From positions 1 through 25,927 of the forward strand of contig JADNRV010000535.1 in NCBI GenBank assembly GCA_015499995.1: a stretch of 25,927 bases of DNA, in the 5' to 3' direction. Under the pieces are notes generated by a model, which had not been told where the DNA came from, ran no database searches, and saw only the letters and a program-made list of their open reading frames with translations. Positions 18,567 through 25,927 of the stretch are shown one piece after another (the stretch's first letter is position 1; the number at the start of each line of letters is the position of its first letter). The DNA comes from Flammula alnicola (lineage: Eukaryota > Basidiomycota > Agaricomycetes > Agaricales > Strophariaceae). Position numbers and translations under genes: made by a program.

Positions 18567-21500
18567 TTATACTACTAACTATTTGACTTTTACAGAGGAT
18601 CTCGTGTCCGAGGTGTGTAATTTATTTCTCGCCTGCAGTTTTAAATTGTTTCTCTAACCTGCATTATATCTAGTTCATCGAGGACCTCAAACCGATCCCC
18701 CTCACTGACCCCTACTCACTCCTGATTGCTGTTGACCCTTACCAGGCTTTTTCCCAAATACATTCACTTCCGTCGCTCGCACCGTACGATGAGATACCCC
18801 AGACAACCAACGATGCACGTCTTTACCTCAAGAAGGTCATGGGCTCAGCGCTTGGGATACCGAAGACGAAAACCATCGCATGGAATGACACTTGTGAGTT
18901 CCTCTTGCTCGAGGGGATTAAAGTCTGACTTCATACCCTATAGATAACGAGTCGCTCCCTCCAGAGCCATTTATCCCTGCGTTAACGCGCCATGCTCGTG
19001 AGAAAACGCCAAAGCTAGGCAAGAAGGAAAAGCCACATTCTCCTGAACAGTACGAGAATCTTTTGAAGTCGCAGATGATCGGCGTCATCCCGGTGGAACC
19101 AGTGAAAGAAGAAACTTTGGTCCCGGAAGAAATTCTGTATGAAGTCAAAACTCTGTTTTACTGGGTGTATGCACTGACGTGATAACTTTAGGCAGGTGAA
19201 ATATCAAATTCAACCAGAAGAGCTTCCAGCCGTCCGATCTCTTCTTCAGACAACTGCAGATATGTTACGTTCGCATAATTCGTACAAAAACAGATACCTA
19301 GATCCTACCTTTCTACGCAACGAACCCTTTGTGGAGCCAGAATGGCCAGAAGAGCCTTTCATGCCTATTTTCCCAAGGTCGCGTCTTCCAAGATCTGGCA
19401 TGGCCAGTACTACGGGTCATCTAGCCGAACTGAAGACCTTCGCCGACATTCCCTCTGTCGTATTAGACAAAGTTGAAGTCGAAGATCCGGAGGATAACAT
19501 TTCTCGCCAGAACATGGTCGTTGTGGATGGTTGGGGTGAGGTTTTAGGTCTTTCTACGGCAAGATATTTACTTACACGTGCATTCACGTAGAAACATTCA
19601 AGTCGTCTCCTCCATCAACGCCATTGTCGAAGGGTAGCGACAGCGAAGACCAGCTTGATCAGTTATTCCTCGAGTCCTCTCCCAATACCGAACCCCCGTT
19701 GGTAGAAGAACTGATAAACGCGAAGATGGGTATGTCAAATTCACTTGAGATTTCATTTTCTGACCGTACTCACGATTGCCATAGAGCCCGTGCAGATTCC
19801 TCGCTCGCGACGAATTGGAGGTAATAGTGGCATTGCACCGCATATATTGGCCGGAAAATCGTCCGTTTTGCACCTTTGGTTCAAAATTTCGAATTTCTCA
19901 CCAGCTCCAACGATTTTATAGACTTGGATCTTTCCTCCAACCGCTTCTATCGCAGCCAAAGGTTGGATTGGGATCTGAGTCTGGCGAGAGGAAAGTCGAC
20001 GAGCGCGAACGACATCCGCTTTCGTCGCCATCTCCGTCTTCTCTTCTTGGCCAACCGCCATCAGAGCTGGGAAGCAATGTCTCCCGCAAGATTTCGTGCA
20101 AGACTGACATCCAAAACCAAGATCTCGACGCAGAGCTAAAGAATTTATATGCAGGGCATAACCTGGAGGACATGATCATGAACGAGACGGTGGATGATAA
20201 ACAATGTTTATTGATGGAAGGTATGAAATTTTATTGCGCCTCCTTTGCACCAGTCGTGTTTATGATCTCTTAGTCCCGGACCTGTCGGCGCCGAATGTCC
20301 ATCCACCGAATGGCATGCATGTCCCAGTGGCCTTCTCGGAGTTCCTTGTCCTACCCAATGGTGACATCAAAGGGCAAAACAACGCAAACATCAAGGAGCC
20401 ACGTCAACCGTTGCATAGATTTTTGAAGAAAGCTAAAGGAACACAGTCGCTTGGACTTGCTCTATCCTGGGTGTCCGTCCGGAACTCTTCAGGCGATAAC
20501 GGTGCTTACTTTTTCTTAGGCCCTTCACAGTCGACAAGAGACTACCTTCGGTGCCTGAGCTTATCGGAGTCGCAGAGCTCTTTGACAAAAAAAACGATGG
20601 ATGACGAGGCAGACGAGGCCAGACTTGAAACACTGCTGAAATCCTTGGATCTCGAGGACAAGGATGCAGAAAAGCGATATTCGTGGAGCGAAGAGGCCTG
20701 CAGTTACCGCCCTCCGGATTTAACTGACGATTTCCAAATTTTGCGAACTAGACAAGAACGCTGGAGGCTTGCAAGGCTTGAGAATCGCTTTGAAGATGGG
20801 ATGGATTGCGATGAAGACCTTGGGACAGAGATTGGCGATGCATTTCGACAACAAGTTCAGGAATATGGAGAAACGAGTTATGATTCGGATGAAAGAGTGG
20901 AGGACGAGAGATCCGCTAAACGTCTTCGTCTTGACCTTGATGACGAGGGAGACCTTGACCGGGTTCACAATGTCGTGGAGCCCCCTCTAGCTGTCATCGA
21001 CATCCTCTCCGAAAGAGGTTCATATGGGCCTGGCTCGCCGGCCATTTCTTTATCCGACGACAAGGAAAACTGGCCTCCTGCCACGTCCTCTTTATCGAAG
21101 GCTATGGACGAGGGTTCTTCCGACTATCACTCGCTCGATCACGTTTCCGATATTCGTTTGCTATCTAGCAATGAAGACGTCGGTATCTTTCAGATGGAGG
21201 ACGAAGGCAGCTTCGAACCGTTGTCTTTTGGATCTCGACTGCCAGTCGCCAGAAGAGATTTTTTATGGTCAAGATTTTGGGCCTCCTCCAGGTTATGATC
21301 AAGATCCGACAGAGTTCGACGTCCTCGAAGATCTTACGGAGGTCTCTAAGAACATTATGGATGATGAGGCTAGTCTAGAAGGAGATGCAGATGGTCATAC
21401 TGGTCTCGCGTTGACGCTCGAGCCGGATATTGCATCTCGCTCTCTGGGTATCTTATCCTTTGCTCAACTGCGCGCCAGAAAAGTCACCGAGACCAAGTCA

Positions 21501-22558
21501 GTTCCTATGCCCGAACCTGCTCTTATTTTTCCTGTCGAACATATCAGTGCGCGCGCAGAACCACAGAAGGCACCGCAGGAGATTTTCGACCAGAACACAA
21601 TTTGCCTTCCGGACGTTATCAATGTCGCGTCATCGGTTCATCGATATCTGGCATCTCTCGAACTTGTTCAAAAGCATGCCCTTGTCCGTGCTCTCCGCGC
21701 AGACGAATGTGCCGTGGAGCTCGTCGAGAGGCAAGCTCGGTGGTGTTGACCTCATTCTGGACCCGCACTGGTGCTATCATCTTTCTGTCTTTGTTCACCC
21801 TATCTGCTCGATGTGGTTCGTATGTCGAGAGGGTCTCACAGCAATCATGGAACTTCTCGCATCTGCTCGTCATATTCGAGGCGTATCCGGAACATCGTTC
21901 AAAGAGATCCAACACCAAGCAGGGCCGCAACTCATCTGCATCGGAACTGTATGCATACACCCCTCCCATCATCAAGGCAATCAAGAAATTCAGGCGGGAT
22001 GTCAGTATCGCGGACGCCTGTGGAACGAAGTGCCCCGAGACGAAGGTTGAGTATGCATTTGCTGATACAGTGGATGAAGCTGCCCTGCTGACGAGATGGT
22101 ATGGTGATATGGCGGAGGAGAGGGACGAGACGCAGGGTGCGATTTGGGGCGAACGCGCGTGGCTAGCGTCGGATTTGTTGGAGGAGGTCAGCCTCCCGTG
22201 CTAATTTTTGCTAATTCTCGACTTTGATTTACGCAACATGTTTCATTGCTCAGGATGAAGAAGACCGATTGGCCGGCATAAATGGAATGAACCATTTTTC
22301 AGCTTCCATCATTTTATGTCAAGCCTCTCTCCAGGAGTTTGTGGACATGTCGCCACAGGAAAGAGTTGACAGCTTTGGTGGATATGTCGGAGTTGAAGCC
22401 ATTGTATGTTTACCATTTTTCGACCGTAATCCAAGACCTGGCGGCTAATTCTTGCCCAGATGATTTGCAACACTGACCTTGATGCTCGCTTCCAAGCCAT
22501 TCACGTATCTTCTGGAACTATGGAATCGGAATTGGGCAATATTGGATATTCGGAGTAG
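18490..22558 (+). CDS. XPF-like, SHOC1/Zip2-type meiotic crossover protein candidate, with several frame breaks
   Basis: Ten exons: 18490-18612, 18674-18893, 18944-19143, 19196-19547, 19592-19729, 19785-20220, 20274-20470, 20531-22186, 22254-22403, 22460-22558 (about 1190 codons). The middle is acidic and Ser-rich. The C-terminal third looks like an ERCC4/XPF-type fold lacking the nuclease ERK motif: GGVDLILDP, then TGAIIFLSLFTLSA, SHLLVIFEAYPE, TPPIIKAIKKFRRDV and YAFADTVDEAALLTRWYGD. A helix-hairpin-helix-like end follows (LAGINGMNHFSASIILCQ, FVDMSPQERVDSFGGYVG). That order is known from SHOC1/Zip2, which act with Spo16/MSH4-MSH5 in crossover formation. The assignment is inference. Frame problems: exon 6 has one extra base; exon 8 shifts at about 21252 (one extra G before TCGCCAGAAGAG), about 21737 (one extra G before CTCGGTGG) and about 21766 (two bases short before ACTGGTGC). 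Possibly a pseudogene, possibly sequence error. Confidence 0.65.
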
Positions 22559-23274
22559 GCCAGAGCATGAAAGACACCCCTAAGCTCATCCTCCACCTTC
22601 TGACGAGGCTTGGGTTCCGATCTGGAGAATAGAATAAAAAGCAACTCCATATTCATAAGTAACTAGAATTCAGGATTGGCCCAGAACTTCGTTCGTGGAC
22701 CAGATTGCGAGATCAACCTAAAGGCCTAACCAACCTATGTTATGATATTGCATCTTGCAAAGCCTGGCAAGGAAAATTGAAACGCATGTATATTTTGAGT
22801 TCCTGTTCGAGAGTAAACAGCATGGAAAGAAAATAGTAAGTCATAACTACAATCATAAGTACAGCATCTCCACACACGTGGCGCTGCTTTCCGCGCTTAG
22901 AATAAATCCCCAGAAATGTATATAAAGGAGTGGATGGGGAGGCCGGAAAGGTAGCAAATGGGTGGAAAGATAGAACATTTAGAATGTCAAAGTCGTAATA
23001 TGCATGCCGAGTTTATTAAACTCAACGGAAAGCGGTCGTGAGGATAACAAGGAGCATAAGTAGAGAAGAGCAGGGGTGTTCGGGTATTAGGACGAAAGCG
23101 ACGGGAAGCCAGAAACGATCGAAACAAAAGATGGAAGAGATGAGCAAAATGAATCATGTGGGTCGAGAGAAGAGTCGCAATGGCGAGGCAAAATTGAAAC
23201 TGGACAAGGGGATGAATAACGTAAAAAAAAACCATCCACGAAACAGCTTCCAGCTCAAGAAAAGCTGAAGCCTA
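22559..23274. other. Convergent 3' flanks, no gene seen
   Basis: 716 nt between the stop of the XPF-like gene and the stop of the LAM gene. It contains only short frames without motifs. The palindrome GAGTTTATTAAACTC lies at 23009-23023 and could form a small hairpin. TATATAAAGG at about 22919-22928 resembles a TATA box but nothing follows it. Confidence 0.45.
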
Positions 23275-25927
23275 TCAATCCAGCTGATTGAGCTGTTCAA
23301 ACACAGACAAACTCTCCCTGATAGCCTTCACCCTCTGCTCAACCACGTCAAGCGTAGTCTGAAGGTGCTGAACCTCCTCTTCCCACCCCTTCAGTCCAGA
23401 TTGTATTGTAGACAGTGGTGATGCAGGCTGAGGGCTGGGTTCTACTGCTGGCGCCTCTTGTGAAATCATCAGAGATGGCTCAGCGACCACAGTCGGCAAA
23501 TATGCGCAGGGCAGAAGAATGCAGCAGACTCCCAGCCAGTACCGCCGCCTCGCGTTTTCCAGTCTCCAACTCATCCCAGAGGGCTGTAACAATGCTTTTC
23601 ACCAACTTTTCCTGATCTTCCACCCTCCTCGTCTCCAGCTTGCGGAGCGCTTTGTCTCGGCGAGAACCCATGCGCGTTAAGGTCCACAGATTGCTGATTA
23701 CCAGCAGGACAATGACGAACCACAGGATGGTCGTGATCGTGCTCTGGTCCCACGCATCGCGGATGAGTTCCAGGGCACCCTTCGTACTCCGCCTAGCAAC
23801 CTGCCAAGCGCCGTCGAACGTATCGTACGCCCATTGGAGGCCACGTGCATTGCGTTCGCGTTCGCGCTGCTTGAGTTCCTCCTCTGTTGGATGTTTCTCT
23901 TCCACTGGCGCTGCGACTCCCTCGGGTGCACCCACGACACCTGGTACAGGACCTTCTGCAGCTCCTTCGAGGGCAATGACAGCTGCATCGAAGCCTTCTG
24001 GGAGGAACTCGGAGTTGTGCTCCTGGATATATGCCCGCATAGCTTTTTCCAGCTCGGAGTGGTACACTTTTTGACCGTCGATGGCAGAGCGCTCGATGAT
24101 GCCTATTATAAAAAGGAAAAGGAAGCACGGAGAAAGATTAAATCAGCATGATGTATCGGAAACGAAACGAGGATGAAGCGAAAGCTAAATAATGGATGCA
24201 GGTGATTATACGCCCAATACATAATCGACGGCGTTATGAATGGAGCAGATAAAAATAACCACCAGCATGCGAAGGTGTCGCCACCGGCAGCGCCATGCCT
24301 ATCAACAGCTGACTACAAGGCAACCGGGCTGCCTATCCAGGAGGCATATAAAAGGGCTCAAGACAACGCACTTTTGATAAAGCTCCTCCCTGACCACTCC
24401 AGCTGCGTCGTCACCATCACCCTCGAGCTGATCGGGCCCGCCCACATAATGCACGTCCGCGTTTTGACCGCAAACACCCCGCCACTCGGCACCTCTGGTG
24501 TGCGCGTCGTCGTCACGGTTGAGATGAACTGGTCGAAATCGCAATGCACCACCTCGTCCTTGATCTCGCATTTTGTCTGCTTGGTCCGAGGGAGCCATTG
24601 AGGGGCTTGATAGGACATGTTCCTTGTCAGCAGCTTGGAGCCAGGATTACAGGTGCCCAGTCGGACATTTGGACATCTATGCACAGAAAAGAGAGAAAGG
24701 ACGATCAGACAAGGCCCACAGGACGAACAATGACATACCAATCAATTCTGGTTCCCAACCATGAAGTCTTTGAGGAAGCCACTCGCAAACATCAGGTTAT
24801 TTATCTTCTCGGGCGTTCCAGGGATGATAACGTCCATTGCCGTCTCCGAATAATGCTTATTGTCCCGCCACACGCACACAAAGTCGCCTTCCTCAGTGGC
24901 GCCGCTGGCACAGCGGCAACAGGCCCAGGGGAAGATTCCAGGAACACCTGCTGCACCACCACTGCCAGCCAAGCCTATAGGACCATCCACTGACCCTCGT
25001 CCGCTTGACACGAAGCTGACACCATCCTCCGGGCGAGCAAGCCTCCAAATATTGTATATGACATCGAACGTCGTATCTCGTGAGAGGAAGGACGCAAAGG
25101 TATACTTGGACTGCCGCGTCGTCAGTTGGATCGCATTAGGGATGACGAACGCTGTCATTTTTTTCTCCAGCGAGGTGATTTCGTATATTGGGATGGAGAG
25201 CTGTTGGAGGAAAGAGTAAAATGTGCGTTGGTCAGCATCTGTTTCTGGCTTTGGAGAAGTGGAGGCGGAAGGAGGTTGGGTCGGAGCAGAATCGAATCCA
25301 TGGGTGCAAGTAGGTTAAAGAAGGAAATAGGCAATAAAAGGTAGGTAGGCTGTGCCAGCCCTAATGCACGAGACGTAAAGAGAAACGTTTCAAAGGAGGC
25401 CAAGGCCAAACATGGTCCGATCTTGCGTAAAAGGGAAACACACATAAAACACGCCGTTTTAAGCGATAAAAGCGGAATTGTCGGCAACAGAAAGAGGGAA
25501 AAATGAAAACATGTAGAAAGCACGACGAGACGCTCAGGGCCAAAGGTAGCAGAATTGACAAGTAAATAAATTTCAAACTGAATCAAAGGAAGACGGAAAT
25601 AGCAAAACACAAGGAAAGAAATGCCACTCACATCAGTAATCCAGCCAAAGATATTAGCATGGAAGCATATATGGTTCTCAGAGATGTATATCCGTCCCTG
25701 GATTAAAATTTCTCTTTGCAGTGCGCATCCATAATCTGAATAAACGTAAAGTTAGTTCGGCTTGTTCAACTTGAAAGACCTAATCAACCAGGCTCCAGCC
25801 CAAACCAAACCAAACTCATATGAATGGGCCGACCAAAAAGTGTGCAAAACGCGCATACAAACGCGCATACATCCTAATCCACCGAACAAAACCCTTGATT
25901 AAGCGAAAAATGAAAAGTAGACTCACA
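23275..25927 (-). CDS. LAM/Ltc1-type sterol transfer protein (GRAM + VASt + TM), 5' end outside window
   Basis: Membrane-anchored lipid transfer protein of ER contact sites; the VASt (StART-like) domain carries sterol. Exons, 5' to 3': 25632-25735, 24739-25200, 24372-24676, 23488-24102, 23275-23444. GRAM domain: YGCALQREILIQGRIYISEN, HICFHANIFGWITD, LSIPIYEITSLEKKMTAFVI and TFASFLSRDTTFDVIYNIW. VASt: DVIIPGTPEKINNLMFASG, DVQMSDWAP, GSKLLTRNMSY, KQTKCEIKDEVVHCDFDQF, TTRTPEVPSGGVFAVKTRTC and LEWSGRSFIK. Then IIERSAIDGQKVYHSELEKA, a single TM helix (TILWFVIVLLVISNLWTL) and a C-terminal coiled coil (EEEVQHLQTTLDVVEQRV) ending FEQLNQLD. Exon 24372-24676 is four bases short of expectation and exon 24739-25200 one short, at conserved spots. 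The last intron (23445-23487) has a poor donor, GTCGCT or GTGGTC. GTGAGT at the right edge suggests that the preceding exon ends at 25927. Confidence 0.88.
25201..25631 (-). other. Unusually long intron inside the GRAM domain
   Basis: 431 nt between the exon ending FGWITD and the one starting LSIPIYEIT, with GTGAGT donor and CCAACAG acceptor. Most other introns in the window are 43-85 nt. It is T-rich on the coding strand. I see no exon or transposon motif inside. A neighbouring intron of the same gene (24103-24371) is also long, at 269 nt. Confidence 0.6.
25849..25872. repeat. Tandem 12-bp repeat AACGCGCATACA
   Basis: Two adjacent copies of a 12-bp unit lie within the presumed first visible intron of the LAM gene. 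Simple duplication; no function suggested. Confidence 0.5.

Noticed and set aside
21024..22204. Three overlapping ORFs read as separate genes
   Set aside because: Each carries one consecutive segment of the same XPF-like protein; they are frames of one interrupted exon.
24236..24993. Plus-strand ORFs of 121-149 codons
   Set aside because: Antisense to the VASt exons of the LAM gene, with no motifs of their own.

Overview
The window reads as nuclear DNA of a mushroom-forming basidiomycete (Agaricomycete-like). Genes are dense and intron-rich. Most introns are 43-85 nt with GTRNGT-type donors, CTRAC-like branch points and YAG acceptors. The gene set fits this: an 18-exon microsomal cytochrome P450, a GPI-anchored GH16 laminarinase, an ER sterol-transfer (GRAM/VASt) protein, mitochondrial ETF alpha and ribosomal protein eL28. 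All gene models are my own splice-by-eye reconstructions; no search or transcript data were available.

Layout. 1-909 (+): 3' part of the eL28 ribosomal protein gene. 1188-1706 (-): a small conserved-looking 126-aa protein. 1968-7400: a decayed duplicated block. It holds a broken flavin-reductase-like gene (-), a P450 relic that has lost its haem cysteine (+), a nearly complete P450 (+), and a second, truncated copy of the flavin-reductase 5' part (-). About 7620-7990 (-): a relic of a PH-domain gene. 8076-9248 (-): complete ETF alpha. 9302-11257: a gap of almost 2 kb. 11258-11920 (+): an orphan 177-aa protein. 12201-12638 (-) and 12858-15295 (+): a divergent pair, a weak Cys-rich two-exon model and a 676-aa probable nuclear protein with a SAP-like C terminus. 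16171-18566: a GH16 glucanase gene (-) lying between two direct copies of the 5' end of the next gene. 18490-22558 (+): a large gene whose C terminus resembles the nuclease-dead XPF-like region of SHOC1/Zip2 meiotic crossover proteins. 23275 to the right edge (-): a LAM/Ltc1-type sterol transporter that continues past the window.

The strongest theme is reading-frame damage. eL28, the P450, the XPF-like gene and the LAM gene each show one or more 1-4 nt indels inside otherwise well-conserved, correctly spliced sequence. ETF alpha, GH16, the 676-aa gene and the two small genes splice cleanly. Because a ribosomal protein and a probable housekeeping lipid transporter are affected, uncorrected sequencing indels are at least as likely as true decay. 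The flavin-reductase, P450 and PH relics, by contrast, are clearly diverged and internally deleted. I found no rRNA, tRNA, CRISPR array or complete transposon, and no convincing new multi-gene system. The most unusual structures are the nested P450/flavin-reductase duplication and the glucanase gene sandwiched between copies of a meiotic gene's 5' end.
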